Counted from the stretch's first letter, positions 1 through 9,677 are shown. The stretch is 64,000 nucleotides of DNA from Rhizobium sp. P32RR-XVIII (GCF_012641395.1 NZ_JABAIH010000011.1:1-64000), one strand, 5' to 3'. Numbers and translations are program-made. The notes: a model not told the origin generated them from the sequence alone.

Positions 1-472
1 CCTCAAACCATCAATCAGCAATCCAGCCAATCCGGAAACCCTAGAGCGAGAAACTTCGTCGCCAGCAGCGCCGCCGCCCTCGTTCAGTGACGCGGCTTAT
101 AAGTCCTTCCCTCAGACATAGTCAACACCGCTTTTCGGAAAAAAGTGAACTTTCTTACAACCGATTGATTTTTAACAATAATCCTCCTTGGGCAACTGGA
201 GGGCTCGGTCGTAGGGTCCAATGCCCCGCACCGGCAGGCCGTGTGCTGCTGCAAAACGGCTCAAAATCGCCTCCGCCACTATTCCGCCCTCACAAGATCA
301 CAATCGGATGGTCTCAAGGGCGCGTGGTTTCACGGGCGCACGATTCAGGCAGGGATAGGCGCATAGATTGCGCGCGTGGCGCGATTTGACTTCCATGCCC
401 GGAATATGCACATCTTTCGGCCCAGCCCGGGGCGGCGCCGATGAACCATGAAAGGACGCGGACAAAACTGCC
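1..472. other. Left-edge non-coding stretch, nothing recognised
   Basis: No gene is supported here. Reading frame 1 of the + strand is open from base 1 to a TGA at 88-90, so the tail of a gene cut by the window edge is possible, but the roughly 29 residues resemble nothing I know. Bases 110-190 are AT-rich and the rest should hold the promoter of the peptidase gene that follows. In related genomes I recall a clpB/M23 locus lying near an rRNA operon, so this could be rRNA-operon flank; that is memory, not something visible here. Confidence 0.4.
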
Positions 473-2410
473 ATGATGACGGAGAAGATGATGATACGCT
501 CGTTGGGCAACGAGCCTCCGCTTCTCGCCGATGGCAGACGGGCGCCAGACAGGCGCGAGGTTTCGCTGCGCTGGCTTTCGGGTACGTTCCTCACCGGCAT
601 CACCTCCAGCGTTCTGATGGGTGTGGCCCTCTTTGCGGCCCTCGACGGACGCCAGCAGCTTGCAATCCCGGCTGAAGCCTATGCCAGCGCCAATGCGGAT
701 GCTCTTGCTGATACCGGCGTCACCCGCGGGGACAGACTGATTGCACCCGCAATCGCCGCCAAGCCCTCTGACCGGGCAATCATGGAAGTCTCGACTGTGG
801 TTCACGACGGCGACAAGGAAGTCGTCCGCCGCCAGCCGTTCTCGCATGTGAAGATGCGGCTTGCCGCAAATCATGTCACGACAGAAGACTATCCGGATTT
901 CGACGCCCTCGCGATCTTTTCCGCCGACGAGGGGCAGCCTGCTCCGGCGGCGCGCACCGGCGCGATCTACGGTTCGGATGTCGAATCCGAAGTCAGCCTC
1001 AAGACCATTGCCTTCCCGACCGGGAAAAGCGAGTTTCAAACCCTGCCCGGCATGACCCTGGACGAAATCGAGGAGAATGTCCGCTCGAACGGTTCGGCGC
1101 TGACCGACGGCACAACGCAGGTCTCCGCGCTCTACTATGTCGACCCTCAACGTTTCTCGAACGAGGACAACGATATCGATCTGACCTCCGGCCTGTCGGC
1201 GCGTGTTCTCGAGCAGAACATGACGGTCTCCGCGCCGGAATCGATCACGCCGGAGACCGAGGAATTCGCAGACGACATCATTCCGGCTCGTCAGGACGTT
1301 ACGATTGCCAAGGCGCTGATCGATTCAGGCTATCCTGAACCGCAGGCAAAGATGCTGGCGGCCAACCTGTCTGCGCTGTTCGGCAGTGAAGAACTCTCCA
1401 AGGGCGATGTCCTGCGCATCGGCATCATCCAGAAGGGGGAACAGGCGAGGCTTATCCGCGCCAGTGTCTATCGCGGAACCCGTCATCTTGTCACGATCGC
1501 GCTTGACGACAAGAACCGCTTCGTCCAGGCGAGCGAGCCGCCCATGCTTGACGCGGTCGCCACCGCTTTCGACGACAATTCCCAATCGGTACCGGCCGGC
1601 CAGAACCTGCCGAGCGTCTACGACGGCATCTACCGGGCTTCTCTCTCCTATGGCATGACCAAGGAGATGACGGCGCTGATCATCAAGCTGCTTGCGGCAA
1701 ACGTCGACTTCCAGGCGCAGCTGAGGCCGACGGATTTCCTGGAGGCCTTTTTTTCGGTCGCCGATTCCAGCGGCCGCGCGACGGCGGATTCGGAGCTGCT
1801 CTACGTCAATGCCCGCTTCGGCGACACGGTGACGCGCTTCTACCGCTTTCAGGATCCAGACGGGAACGTCGACTATTTCGATCAGGACGGCAAGAGCATC
1901 CGCCAGTTTCTGCTTCGCAATCCGGTTCCGAACGGCATCTTCAAATCCGGCTTCGGCATGCGCCGCCACCCGATCCTGGGCTTTGCCCGCATGCATACCG
2001 GCGTAGACTGGGCAGCCCCGCGCGGCACGGCGATCATCGCGACCGGCAACGGCACCGTCGAAAAAGCAGGCTGGGACTCCGGCGGCTACGGCAACCAGAC
2101 CATTGTCCGTCACGCCAACGGCTACGAATCCTCCTACAATCACCAGAGCGCCATCGCCAAGGGCATCGTTCCCGGCGCCAAGGTGCGCCAGGGCCAGGTG
2201 ATCGGCTGGGTCGGCACGACAGGCGAATCCACCGGCCCGCACCTTCACTACGAGCTGATCGTCAACGGCACCAAGGTCGATCCGCTGCGCATCCGCCTGC
2301 CGGGCGGCAAGTCACTTGACGGCGATGCGCTGGCGAAGTTCGAGGACGAGCGCAAACGCATCGACACGCTTTTGAACAATCAGCCGGTCGATCAGGTCGC
2401 CAGCAAATAG
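473..2410 (+). CDS. M23 (LytM-type) cell-wall metallopeptidase
   Basis: Probable zinc endopeptidase of peptidoglycan, or a LytM-type amidase activator, acting in the periplasm. The 645-residue product has one hydrophobic segment near residues 42-62 that would anchor it in the inner membrane. Residues about 275-360 resemble the substrate-binding domain that precedes the catalytic part in MepM-like proteins. The C-terminal M23 domain (about 480-615) keeps all metal ligands: H508 and D512 in MHTGVD, and H590/H592 in GPHLHYE, so it should be catalytic. Several ATGs cluster at 473, 476, 488 and 491; GGAG at 481-484 would favour the one at 491. It is convergent with clpB across a shared hairpin terminator. 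Confidence 0.9.
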   Translation: MMTEKMMIRSLGNEPPLLADGRRAPDRREVSLRWLSGTFLTGITSSVLMGVALFAALDGRQQLAIPAEAYASANADALADTGVTRGDRLIAPAIAAKPSDRAIMEVSTVVHDGDKEVVRRQPFSHVKMRLAANHVTTEDYPDFDALAIFSADEGQPAPAARTGAIYGSDVESEVSLKTIAFPTGKSEFQTLPGMTLDEIEENVRSNGSALTDGTTQVSALYYVDPQRFSNEDNDIDLTSGLSARVLEQNMTVSAPESITPETEEFADDIIPARQDVTIAKALIDSGYPEPQAKMLAANLSALFGSEELSKGDVLRIGIIQKGEQARLIRASVYRGTRHLVTIALDDKNRFVQASEPPMLDAVATAFDDNSQSVPAGQNLPSVYDGIYRASLSYGMTKEMTALIIKLLAANVDFQAQLRPTDFLEAFFSVADSSGRATADSELLYVNARFGDTVTRFYRFQDPDGNVDYFDQDGKSIRQFLLRNPVPNGIFKSGFGMRRHPILGFARMHTGVDWAAPRGTAIIATGNGTVEKAGWDSGGYGNQTIVRHANGYESSYNHQSAIAKGIVPGAKVRQGQVIGWVGTTGESTGPHLHYELIVNGTKVDPLRIRLPGGKSLDGDALAKFEDERKRIDTLLNNQPVDQVASK

Positions 2411-2423
2411 TTCAGACAAAAAC

Positions 2424-2439
2424 GGCGGCCGAAGCCGCC
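2424..2439. terminator. Bidirectional terminator between the M23 gene and clpB
   Basis: A 6-bp GGCGGC/GCCGCC stem with a CGAA tetraloop is flanked by AAAAAC on one side and ATTTTCC on the other. It sits between two converging genes and could end both transcripts. Confidence 0.7.
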
Positions 2440-2464
2440 ATTTTCCTTCTCTGATCGCCGGTTC

Positions 2465-5068
2465 TCAGGCTGCTTCGTTGACAGCAGAGCTGCGCGTACG
2501 GAACAGCAAGCGGTCCGTGCCGCTGGTGACCTTCACCGTCGACCCGTCGGGCACCTGGCCGGAGAGTATCTGCTCGGCGAGCGGATCCTGGACGTACTTC
2601 TGGATCACCCGCTTCAGCGGCCGTGCGCCATAGACCGGATCATAACCCTTGTTGGCGAGCCAGTTTCGGGCATCCTCGTCGAGGTCGATCGTGATCTTGC
2701 GCTCGGCAAGGAGTGCGATCAGCCGCTTCAACTGGATATCGACGATCGCGCCCATTTCCTCACGCTTCAGGCGATGGAACAGGATGATTTCGTCGACACG
2801 GTTCAGGAACTCCGGCCGGAAGTGAGCGCGTACGACCTCCATCACCTGCGCACGAACGGTGTCGCTGTCGTCCCCTTCCTTGAGTTGGGTCAGGTACTCG
2901 GCGCCGAGGTTCGAGGTCATGATGATCATCGTGTTGCGGAAATCGACCGTCCGGCCCTGGCCATCCGTCAGGCGGCCATCGTCCAGAACCTGCAGCAGGA
3001 TGTTGAAGACATCGGGATGCGCCTTCTCGATCTCGTCGAACAACACGACCTGATACGGCCGGCGGCGAACAGCTTCGGTCAGTGCACCGCCTTCATCATA
3101 GCCGACATAGCCGGGAGGGGCGCCGATCAGCCGGGCCACGGAGTGCTTCTCCATGTATTCCGACATGTCCATGCGCACCATTGCCGTCTCGTCGTCGAAG
3201 AGGAAGCGGGCGAGCGCCTTGGTAAGCTCGGTTTTGCCAACGCCCGTCGGGCCTAGGAAGATGAATGAGCCGATCGGCCGGTTCGGATCCTGCAGGCCGG
3301 CGCGCGAACGCCTGACTGCGCGTGACACGGCCTGGACCGCATCCCCCTGGCCGATCACCCATTTGGCGAGCTCGTCTTCCATGCGAAGCAGCTTCTCGCG
3401 CTCGCCTTCCAGCATCCTGTCGACAGGAATGCCGGTCCAGCGGGAGACGACATGCGCAATGTTGTCAGGGGTCACCACCTCCTGCACCATGGCGCTGCGA
3501 TCACTGTCCTGCTGCTCGGCTTCCGTCAGCTTCTTTTCCAGTTCCGGAATGACGCCATAGGTCAACTCGCCGGCACGCTGAAACTCGCCCTTGCGCTGGG
3601 CGATCGCCAGTTCGTTGCGGGCTTCGTCGAGCTGCTTCTTCAGGTCGGCGGCAAGACCGAGCTTCTGCTTTTCCGCCTGCCAGCGGGCCGTCAGGGCATC
3701 GGCCTCTTCCTCAAGACCTGTCAGCTCGGTTTCAAGCCGCGTGAGGCGATCGGCAGATGCGGCATCCGTTTCCTTCTTCAGGGCCTCGCGTTCGATCTTT
3801 AGCTGGATAATGCGGCGGTCGAGTTCGTCGAGCTCCTCGGGCTTGGAATCGACCTGCATGCGCAGCCGGGCAGCCGCCTCGTCGACAAGGTCGATGGCCT
3901 TGTCCGGCAGGAAGCGGTCGGTGATGTAGCGGTTGGACAGCGTCGCGGCAGCCACCAGCGCGGAATCCGAGATACGCACCTTGTGATGCTGCTCGTATTT
4001 TTCCTTGAGGCCGCGCAGGATCGAGATCGTGTCCTCGACGGTCGGCTCCTCGACCAACACAGGCTGGAAGCGACGGGCAAGCGCCGGATCCTTTTCGACG
4101 TGCTTTCGGTATTCGTCGAGCGTGGTCGCGCCGACGCAATGCAGTTCACCGCGGGCAAGGGCAGGCTTCAGAAGGTTGGAGGCATCCATTGCCCCATCGG
4201 CCTTGCCGGCGCCAACCAGCGTGTGCATTTCGTCAATGAAGAGAATGATCTCGCCATTTGCCGACTGCACCTCGTTGAGCACGGCCTTCAGCCGCTCTTC
4301 GAACTCGCCGCGATATTTCGCGCCGGCAATCAGAGCGCCCATGTCGAGCGCCATCAGCTTCTTGTCCTTAAGCGATTCCGGCACGTCGCCATTGACGATG
4401 CGCAAGGCGAGACCCTCGACGATCGCCGTCTTGCCGACGCCGGGCTCGCCGATCAGCACCGGATTGTTCTTGGTGCGGCGCGAAAGGACCTGGATCGTAC
4501 GGCGGATTTCGTCGTCACGGCCAATAACCGGATCGAGCTTGCCCTCCCGGGCCTCACTGGTCAGATCGCGTGCGTATTTCTTCAGGGAATCGAACCCTTC
4601 CTCGGCGTTCGCGGAATCGGCCGTGCGCCCCTTTCGAATCTCGTTGATGACCTGATTGAGCGCCTGCGCGGTCACGCCGGCGTTTCTAAGGGTGGCAGAC
4701 GTCGAAGCCGAGCTTTCGATCGCCAAAGCTTGCAGCAGCCGCTCGACCGTGACGAAACTGTCGCCGGCTTTCTTCGCTGCCTCTTCCGCCGTCGACAGGA
4801 CCTTAGCAAGCGGCTGGGACAAATAAATGTTGCCGCCGCCGCCGGAAACCTTTGGCAGCTTGGCGAGCGCCGCATCGTTTGCAAGCCGGGCGGCCTTGGG
4901 ATCTCCGCCGGCGCGTTCGATCAGCGAAGCGGACATGCCCTGGTCGTCGTCGAGCAGGACCTTGAGGACATGCTCCGGTGTAAATTGCTGGTGCCCCTGC
5001 GCCAGAGCATAAGTCTGGGCGGACTGGATGAAACCCCGCACCCGCTCGGAGTACTTTTCAATATTCAT
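2465..5068 (-). CDS. clpB: ATP-dependent chaperone ClpB
   Basis: Hexameric AAA+ disaggregase that rescues heat-aggregated proteins together with DnaK. At 867 residues it has the full family length. The order is an N-terminal Clp repeat domain (to about 145), AAA-1 with Walker [10 protein letters not shown] (about 206-214), the long coiled-coil middle domain (about 405-530) that separates ClpB from ClpA and ClpC, and AAA-2 with Walker [10 protein letters not shown] (about 605). Arginine-finger and sensor regions look intact. The ATG at 5068 follows a strong GGAGG at a good distance. The gene is monocistronic as far as can be seen; a heat-shock type promoter is possible upstream. Confidence 0.97.
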   Translation of the reverse strand: MNIEKYSERVRGFIQSAQTYALAQGHQQFTPEHVLKVLLDDDQGMSASLIERAGGDPKAARLANDAALAKLPKVSGGGGNIYLSQPLAKVLSTAEEAAKKAGDSFVTVERLLQALAIESSASTSATLRNAGVTAQALNQVINEIRKGRTADSANAEEGFDSLKKYARDLTSEAREGKLDPVIGRDDEIRRTIQVLSRRTKNNPVLIGEPGVGKTAIVEGLALRIVNGDVPESLKDKKLMALDMGALIAGAKYRGEFEERLKAVLNEVQSANGEIILFIDEMHTLVGAGKADGAMDASNLLKPALARGELHCVGATTLDEYRKHVEKDPALARRFQPVLVEEPTVEDTISILRGLKEKYEQHHKVRISDSALVAAATLSNRYITDRFLPDKAIDLVDEAAARLRMQVDSKPEELDELDRRIIQLKIEREALKKETDAASADRLTRLETELTGLEEEADALTARWQAEKQKLGLAADLKKQLDEARNELAIAQRKGEFQRAGELTYGVIPELEKKLTEAEQQDSDRSAMVQEVVTPDNIAHVVSRWTGIPVDRMLEGEREKLLRMEDELAKWVIGQGDAVQAVSRAVRRSRAGLQDPNRPIGSFIFLGPTGVGKTELTKALARFLFDDETAMVRMDMSEYMEKHSVARLIGAPPGYVGYDEGGALTEAVRRRPYQVVLFDEIEKAHPDVFNILLQVLDDGRLTDGQGRTVDFRNTMIIMTSNLGAEYLTQLKEGDDSDTVRAQVMEVVRAHFRPEFLNRVDEIILFHRLKREEMGAIVDIQLKRLIALLAERKITIDLDEDARNWLANKGYDPVYGARPLKRVIQKYVQDPLAEQILSGQVPDGSTVKVTSGTDRLLFRTRSSAVNEAA

Positions 5069-5096
5069 GCTGTACCTCCATAAATCGCCCTGCCCT

Positions 5097-5126
5097 AATA
5101 TAAGGCGCAGGCCGATGACTGAGATT
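5097..5126 (-). promoter_or_regulatory. Candidate clpB promoter
   Basis: On the minus strand a CTTATATT box lies about 29 bases before the clpB start codon, with GCTCAAT roughly 18 bases further upstream. This is only loosely like the alphaproteobacterial RpoH pattern (CTTGAA, then a CTATAT-like box). It is the only AT-rich hexamer in the leader. Confidence 0.3.
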
Positions 5127-5292
5127 GAGCTCCCTCAAAAGGCGAGCCCTGTCCGCCGCATCTGGCATTTGCCGCGAACAAACCTGGTCAGGATATGGTG
5201 GAGAATCTGTAGAGTTTAAAGGGGCATGCGGCGGGAAAATCCGTCCGGCTTGAGCGCACCGGGCGGTGGCTCTTCGTTCTCAAATTGGTGCG

Positions 5293-5499
5293 TCATGCGC
5301 TGCGCCGGTTGCCGACATAGGGTAGGGCGAACAGATAGAGGCCGGTGAACAACAGCAGGAAGAGCGGCGGCAACGGCGAGTAAACCACCCAGGCGGGTGG
5401 CGTCCCCAACGCCATGGCGGCGAAGTTGGCAATGACCGTCACCGTAAAGACCATGGAAAGCCAACGATGGACCTGCCGGATATATTTATTCCAATTCAA
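5293..5499 (-). CDS. Small two-helix membrane protein
   Basis: Predicted 68-residue inner-membrane protein of unknown function. Two hydrophobic segments are visible, about residues 14-33 and 40-60, separated by a short loop GTPPAWVVYSP and followed by a basic tail. The family of short rhizobial proteins beginning with a (K)YIRQ(V/I)HRW stretch is known to me only as hypothetical. The start is TTG at 5499, chosen because a textbook AGGAGGAG lies 6 bases upstream; no ATG in frame fits. It is the last member of a minus-strand run with the ArsR and AHSA1 genes, after a decayed gene. Confidence 0.75.
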   Translation of the reverse strand: MNWNKYIRQVHRWLSMVFTVTVIANFAAMALGTPPAWVVYSPLPPLFLLLFTGLYLFALPYVGNRRSA

Positions 5500-5558
5500 T
5501 GATCGCTCCTCCTCAACGAAGCCGGATGCCGGCCGTCGGTCATAAATCCGTTTTTCAC

Positions 5559-5775
5559 TCAACTCGATGCTGTCTTCTTCGTTCGCGGCTTGGCGGCGAG
5601 CGACATGAGCGCCCTCAAGGCTTCCTTGTCGATTTCGCCTCCCGCGCATGGATGGCACGCCTGATATTGCCCTCGAGGCTGGAATGGCAGAGACGCGAGG
5701 GATCTGTCCGCCGGATAAGCGCCCTGATCCGGGCAAGAGTCTCGCTGCGCCAGTCGGCTTTATCCGTCGGGACTG
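5559..5775 (-). pseudogene. Remnant of a DUF1801-family gene
   Basis: Two reading frames on the minus strand together spell both ends of a DUF1801 protein. The first reads ADWRSETLARIRALIR and then, after a jump, SSLEGNIRRAIHAR. The second continues as EIDKEALRALMSLAAK to a TGA at 5559-5561. Compared with the family, about 45 residues of the middle are gone between the two parts, the start codon region is missing, and a one-base shift near 5640 breaks the frame before the last helix. ArsR-AHSA1-DUF1801 is a familiar operon order in rhizobia, so this was probably the third gene of the operon. Confidence 0.7.
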
Positions 5776-5778
5776 GCC

Positions 5779-6189
5779 TCAGTCCGCCCGCGCCAGAACC
5801 TGCTCCAGATTCGCAAAGAACTTCTGCCAGCCGAACCGGGCGCCGTTGTAGGCCTGCTGCTGATCCGGCCGGAAGCCAGATTGCTCCATGCGCAGGTGCG
5901 TTCCCGTGCTGGTCGGCGTCAGTGTCCAGATGACAACGCTCTCGAGTCCATGAGCTGCCCAGGTGTAGGAAAGCGTCCTGTTCGGCTCGACTTCCAGGAC
6001 TTTGCAATCGACGGCACCCCAGTCGGCGCTGAGTTTGAAGATGTGGTGCAAGACGGGCCTGAAGTCGTTCTTCATGAGCCACTCCTCGATCAGATGCGGC
6101 TGTGTCAGCGCCCGCCAGATCTTTTCCGGCGGAAAAGCAACGTGGCGTTCGACGACGACGGAGAGTGTTTCGGTCGAGGTCAGGGTCAT
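5779..6189 (-). CDS. AHSA1/SRPBCC domain protein
   Basis: A 136-residue single-domain protein of the START/Bet v1-like fold (AHSA1, activator-of-Hsp90 homologue family). Typical marks are VERHVAFPPEKIWRALT near residues 13-29, the W-E-W around residue 37, and the C-terminal helix GFRPDQQQAYNGARFGWQ...NLEQVLA. Such proteins bind a small hydrophobic ligand in a deep cavity; the ligand here is unknown. It overlaps the upstream ArsR gene by four bases (ATGA), so the two are translationally coupled, a very common pairing in which the regulator controls the operon. Confidence 0.88.
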   Translation of the reverse strand: MTLTSTETLSVVVERHVAFPPEKIWRALTQPHLIEEWLMKNDFRPVLHHIFKLSADWGAVDCKVLEVEPNRTLSYTWAAHGLESVVIWTLTPTSTGTHLRMEQSGFRPDQQQAYNGARFGWQKFFANLEQVLARAD

Positions 6190-6509
6190 TGGTCCATCCT
6201 TTTGAGCAAATCTTCGAGATCGTCGAACCGACTTTCCCAGAAGCCGGCCATCTGGCTCGTCCAGTCGACCAATGGGGCGAGCGCCTTACGCTGCGCGCTA
6301 TAGTGCGTCTGGCGGCCTTCGTGACGGTCGCGAACCAGGCCGGCGTCCTTCAGAACCTTGAGATGTTTCGAAACGACCGGCTGCGAAACGCCGGCCTGCG
6401 CCGTCAGGGCGCCGACCGTCTTCTCCCCCTCACGGCACAGCCGTTCGAAGATGGCCCGCCGGGTCGGGTCGGCAAGCGTCCTGAAAAGCGCATCATGGGT
6501 GTTCGTCAC
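6186..6509 (-). CDS. ArsR-family winged-helix regulator
   Basis: Small dimeric DNA-binding repressor. The product (about 107 residues) has the family opening LFRTLADPTRRAIFERL, the recognition helix region VSQPVVSKHLKVLKDAGLV and the wing DRHEGRQTHYSA. There is no metal-binding CxC in helix 3, so it belongs to the SRPBCC-linked branch rather than the metal sensors. I prefer the GTG start at 6509: the ATG at 6527 has no ribosome binding site, homologous proteins begin close to TNTHDALF, and the ATG version lies inside a large palindrome that looks like the operator. It is the first gene of the operon with the AHSA1 gene. Confidence 0.88.
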   Translation of the reverse strand: MTNTHDALFRTLADPTRRAIFERLCREGEKTVGALTAQAGVSQPVVSKHLKVLKDAGLVRDRHEGRQTHYSAQRKALAPLVDWTSQMAGFWESRFDDLEDLLKRMDQ

Positions 6510-6514
6510 CGGAA

Positions 6515-6564
6515 ATTCATACCTCATTGGCTATGGATTGACGTATAGCCGGCGAGGTATGAAT
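6515..6564. promoter_or_regulatory. 50-bp nested palindrome, probable ArsR operator
   Basis: Two inverted repeats share one centre. The outer arms are ATTCATACCTC (6515-6525) and GAGGTATGAAT (6554-6564), 11 of 11 complementary. The inner arms are GGCTAT (6529-6534) and ATAGCC (6545-6550), 6 of 6. It covers the region just upstream of the preferred ArsR start. Confidence 0.65.
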
Positions 6565-6603
6565 ATGTCAAGCGGCAATGCCGATAACCCGTCGCGCAAA
6601 AGA

Positions 6604-6628
6604 AAAGGCCGCTCGGGGAGCGGCCTTT
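6604..6628 (-). terminator. Terminator of the DUF4167 gene
   Basis: An 11-bp perfect stem, AAAGGCCGCTC against GAGCGGCCTTT, with a three-base loop, followed on the minus strand by TTCTTTT. It lies 26 bases after the stop codon of the DUF4167 gene and insulates the ArsR promoter. Confidence 0.8.
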
Positions 6629-6654
6629 GATCAAACCATCGTCTTGAAACGAAA

Positions 6655-7359
6655 TTACTCGGAAGCCGCTTCCGCCAGCGCCGGCGCAGGCGTCTCGTTT
6701 GAAGCGCCCTCACCGGCATCTTCACCCTCGGCGCCACGGCGCGGACGGCGCGGGCGACTGCCGGCATTGCGGCGGCGAGGCTGGCGCTCCCGCGGGGCGG
6801 CGGAGGTTTCTTCCTCCATGGCGACTTCGGCTGGAATTCCTTCGATTTCCGGCTGCGGACCGGTCCCGTCAATGGCTTCCTGCTCCGCAACTGGAGCCGG
6901 AGCCGGAGCCGGGGCTGCCGCTTCCGCGCGCTGCTCGCGGCGATGCTGCTCGCGCGGCGGCTGAACGACAACAACTTCGTCGCCGTCTACCGTATCCAGC
7001 TCGTCACCTTCGCGCTCGAGACCGTCGCGGTCCGTGTATTCGTTCCGATCATCGCGCTGGAAGCGTTCCTGCATCTGCGCCTGGGCGGCCGCAATGATCC
7101 GGTTGTAGTGCTCTGCATGCTGCAGGTAATTTTCAGCGATGACGCGGTCGCCGGAGCTTTGTGCATCACGGGCAAGCTGCGCGTATTTTTCAGCAATATG
7201 CTGAGCCGTACCGCGAATCTTCACGTCGGGGCCGGAGCTGTCGTAGCTCCGAGTCAGCGGATTGCCGCCCTTGCGGTTGAAATTGTTATTATTGTTATTT
7301 CCGCCGCCGTTGTTGTTACCACGCCCTCGACCGCGCTTGTTCTGCTGTCCTGGCCTCAT
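6655..7359 (-). CDS. DUF4167 domain protein
   Basis: A 234-residue protein typical of Rhizobiales and of unknown function. The N-terminus is very basic with RGRGRGNNNGGGNNNNNN, then a conserved DUF4167 core (about 30-105) with SGPDVKIRGTAQHI and the repeated helical segments ARDAQSSGDRVIAENYLQHAEHYNRI. The C-terminal half is low complexity, rich in Ala, Pro, Glu and Arg, and probably disordered. The RG and poly-Asn stretches suggest contact with RNA or condensate-like behaviour, but that is inference from composition. The gene has its own terminator and a long leader and stands alone between ArsR and prmC. Confidence 0.85.
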   Translation of the reverse strand: MRPGQQNKRGRGRGNNNGGGNNNNNNFNRKGGNPLTRSYDSSGPDVKIRGTAQHIAEKYAQLARDAQSSGDRVIAENYLQHAEHYNRIIAAAQAQMQERFQRDDRNEYTDRDGLEREGDELDTVDGDEVVVVQPPREQHRREQRAEAAAPAPAPAPVAEQEAIDGTGPQPEIEGIPAEVAMEEETSAAPRERQPRRRNAGSRPRRPRRGAEGEDAGEGASNETPAPALAEAASE

Positions 7360-7700
7360 AGATCGCTCACCTGAATTCTCTGTTTGTGTGGATTGATGGC
7401 ACCAACCGCCGTGGCCGGAAAACCGACTCAGAGCCTTCGTGCCGCAAGCATAATGCGCCTTCGCGCCGACCCGCCGCTTGTTCTCAAGTCATATTGACTG
7501 ATTCACGCATTGGGTCGTGTTCAACCTTTGAAACTCTCGTTTAAAAGAGTGGACCCCCGAGGCTGACCAAGTACCGAACGAATCTGTGTTCATTCCTGAC
7601 TGCCCAACACGTAGGGGCAACCTATATTGCTTCCCTCGGAAATCCAAGCCCTTTCTTCGCAATAGCAATATTGTTCTGTTCCCATGCTGCAATTTGTCGC
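7360..7700. other. Intergenic region with a low-GC half
   Basis: The part next to DUF4167 (7360-7480) should hold its promoter. The part next to prmC is clearly poorer in GC, about 47 percent by hand count over 7501-7680. A minus-strand frame of 71 codons spans 7489-7704, touching the prmC stop, but it starts with TTG, has no ribosome binding site of its own and resembles no family I know, so I do not call it a gene. Confidence 0.5.
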
Positions 7701-8573
7701 TCAAGCATTGAGTGCGAACACGAGCACCCGGTCATTTTGGCCATAGTCTTTTGCCGATCCGACACACTGGAAGCCCGCAGCCTCGAAGACCGCCGTCACA
7801 TCATTCCGCTGATCGTAGCCGATTTCTAATCCTATGACGCCATCTGGCCGCATAAACCTGGCCGCATCCTTGGCTATCGCTTTGTACGCGTCAAGCCCAT
7901 CAGGGCCACCGTCCAGTGCTGCCGCCGGATCAAATTTCGTCACTTCAGGAGCTAGGTTGGCAATGACATTGGAAGCAATATAGGGCGGATTTGAGACGAT
8001 CGCGTGAAACGTGCCACTGATGTTCTGAAACCAGCTCGACTGCACGACTTCGAAACGCTCCCCTAGTCCATTTCTTTCAGCGTTTGATTTTGCCGTGCTC
8101 AGGGCATCTGCCGATACATCGCTACCGATAGCCGATGCTTCCGGACATTCGCTCAACAGCGCGAGGCATATCGCCCCGGTTCCGGTTCCTACGTCAAGGA
8201 TATGGAGATGGCCTTCCGTTTTTGCAAGACCTCTCAAAAAAGGAAGTATCGTATCGACGAGGATTTCCGTATCGGGCCGGGGTTCCAGTGTTCCTTCGGA
8301 AAGCGAGAGCGGCAATCCGTAGAATTCCCGCTCGCCGAGGATGCGATGGACCGGTTCATGCGCCAGGCGTCTTTTCACCGCAACCTTGATCAGCGCTACC
8401 TTTTCTTCGGCGAGGCGCTCATCGCCGCGCGACAGCATTTCCGTCGATGAGAATTTCAGCAGTCCGGCAACGAGCAGTCTCGCGTCTGTCACGGGATCGG
8501 CGATACCGGCTTCGATGAAGCGGCGGCGGGCTTCGGCCAAAGTTTCGGAAACCGTCGGCCCTTCCCCCGTCAT
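7701..8573 (-). CDS. prmC: Release factor glutamine methyltransferase PrmC (HemK)
   Basis: Cytoplasmic SAM-dependent enzyme that N5-methylates the glutamine of the GGQ motif in release factors. The 290-residue product has an N-terminal helical domain that docks the release factor and a Rossmann methyltransferase domain: [13 protein letters not shown] is the SAM-binding loop and NPPY in [11 protein letters not shown] is the catalytic motif that holds the glutamine side chain. Its ATG overlaps the stop of prfA (ATGA at 8570-8573), so enzyme and substrate are translationally coupled, the usual arrangement in bacteria. Confidence 0.96.
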   Translation of the reverse strand: MTGEGPTVSETLAEARRRFIEAGIADPVTDARLLVAGLLKFSSTEMLSRGDERLAEEKVALIKVAVKRRLAHEPVHRILGEREFYGLPLSLSEGTLEPRPDTEILVDTILPFLRGLAKTEGHLHILDVGTGTGAICLALLSECPEASAIGSDVSADALSTAKSNAERNGLGERFEVVQSSWFQNISGTFHAIVSNPPYIASNVIANLAPEVTKFDPAAALDGGPDGLDAYKAIAKDAARFMRPDGVIGLEIGYDQRNDVTAVFEAAGFQCVGSAKDYGQNDRVLVFALNA

Positions 8574-9649
8574 TGCTGCTCGCCAAGCTGCGCCAGCTGA
8601 CTTGCCTGATAGTCGGCAAGCAGTGCATCCACCACTTCATCGATCTCGCCTTCCATCATCCGGTCGAGCTTGTAGAGCGTCAGGTTGATCCGGTGATCGG
8701 TGATGCGTCCCTGCGGGAAATTGTAGGTCCGTATTCGCTCCGAGCGATCACCGGACCCCACCTGGCTCTTGCGATCGGCAGATCGTTCGCTGTCGGCCCT
8801 TTGCCGTTCTGCATCGAAGAGCCTCGAACGCAGAACTTGCATGGCCTTGGCGCGATTCTGGTGTTGCGACTTTTCCGAGCTGGTGACGACGATGCCGGTC
8901 GGCAGATGCGTGATGCGGACAGCCGAATCCGTGGTATTGACGTGCTGCCCCCCCGCGCCCGACGAACGCATTGTATCGATGCGAATGTCTTCCGGCCGGA
9001 TCTCGATATCGATTTCCTCAGCTTCCGGCAGCACGGCGACTGTCGCCGCCGACGTGTGGATGCGTCCGCCGGCTTCCGTTTCGGGCACGCGCTGCACCCG
9101 GTGCACGCCGGACTCGAACTTCAACTTGGCGAAAACGCCCTTGCCGGTAATCGTGGCGATAATTTCTTTATAACCGCCCGCTTCACCCTCGCTTGCGGAA
9201 AGGATTTCGACCTTCCAGCCATTCGCCGCGGCGAAGCGTTCGTACATCCGAAAAAGATCACCGGCGAAAAGTGCTGCTTCCGAACCGCCTGTGCCGGCGC
9301 GGATCTCGAGGATAGCGCTCTTTTCGTCGGCCGCGTCCTTCGGCAGCAGCAGAATCTGGATTTCCTGCTCCAGCGTGTCGATGCGCTCCTTGACTTCCGG
9401 CAGCTCCAATTCGGCGAGATCGCGCATCTCGCGATCGACGGACTTGTCCCCGAGCAATGCTTCGAGATCGGCGAGTTCCGCAACGGCCTTTTCATACGCG
9501 CGGATCTTGGCGACGACCGACTGCAACTCGGAATATTCGGATGCGAGCTTCACATAGACATCGGCGGACGGGCCAGCCGACATGCGCGCTTCGATTTCAC
9601 TGAAGCGGCGTTCCAGCTCGCGCATCTTTTCAACGGGAAGCTTCGCCAC
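8570..9649 (-). CDS. prfA: Peptide chain release factor 1
   Basis: Releases the finished peptide at UAA and UAG codons. The 359-residue product shows the helical domain 1, the codon-recognition domain, and the catalytic loop GAGGQHVN with the universally conserved GGQ, followed by [11 protein letters not shown] and the Q/R-rich C-terminal region. The start is GTG at 9649, preceded by GGAG seven bases upstream. It is followed immediately by prmC, which modifies this GGQ. Nothing is missing for a functional factor. Confidence 0.96.
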   Translation of the reverse strand: MAKLPVEKMRELERRFSEIEARMSAGPSADVYVKLASEYSELQSVVAKIRAYEKAVAELADLEALLGDKSVDREMRDLAELELPEVKERIDTLEQEIQILLLPKDAADEKSAILEIRAGTGGSEAALFAGDLFRMYERFAAANGWKVEILSASEGEAGGYKEIIATITGKGVFAKLKFESGVHRVQRVPETEAGGRIHTSAATVAVLPEAEEIDIEIRPEDIRIDTMRSSGAGGQHVNTTDSAVRITHLPTGIVVTSSEKSQHQNRAKAMQVLRSRLFDAERQRADSERSADRKSQVGSGDRSERIRTYNFPQGRITDHRINLTLYKLDRMMEGEIDEVVDALLADYQASQLAQLGEQQ

Positions 9650-9677
9650 CCTTCACTCCGATTCTTTTTATGGTTTG

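Noticed and set aside
7489-7704. 71-codon minus-strand frame after prmC
   Set aside because: TTG start, no ribosome binding site and no family. Reported only as a low-GC patch.
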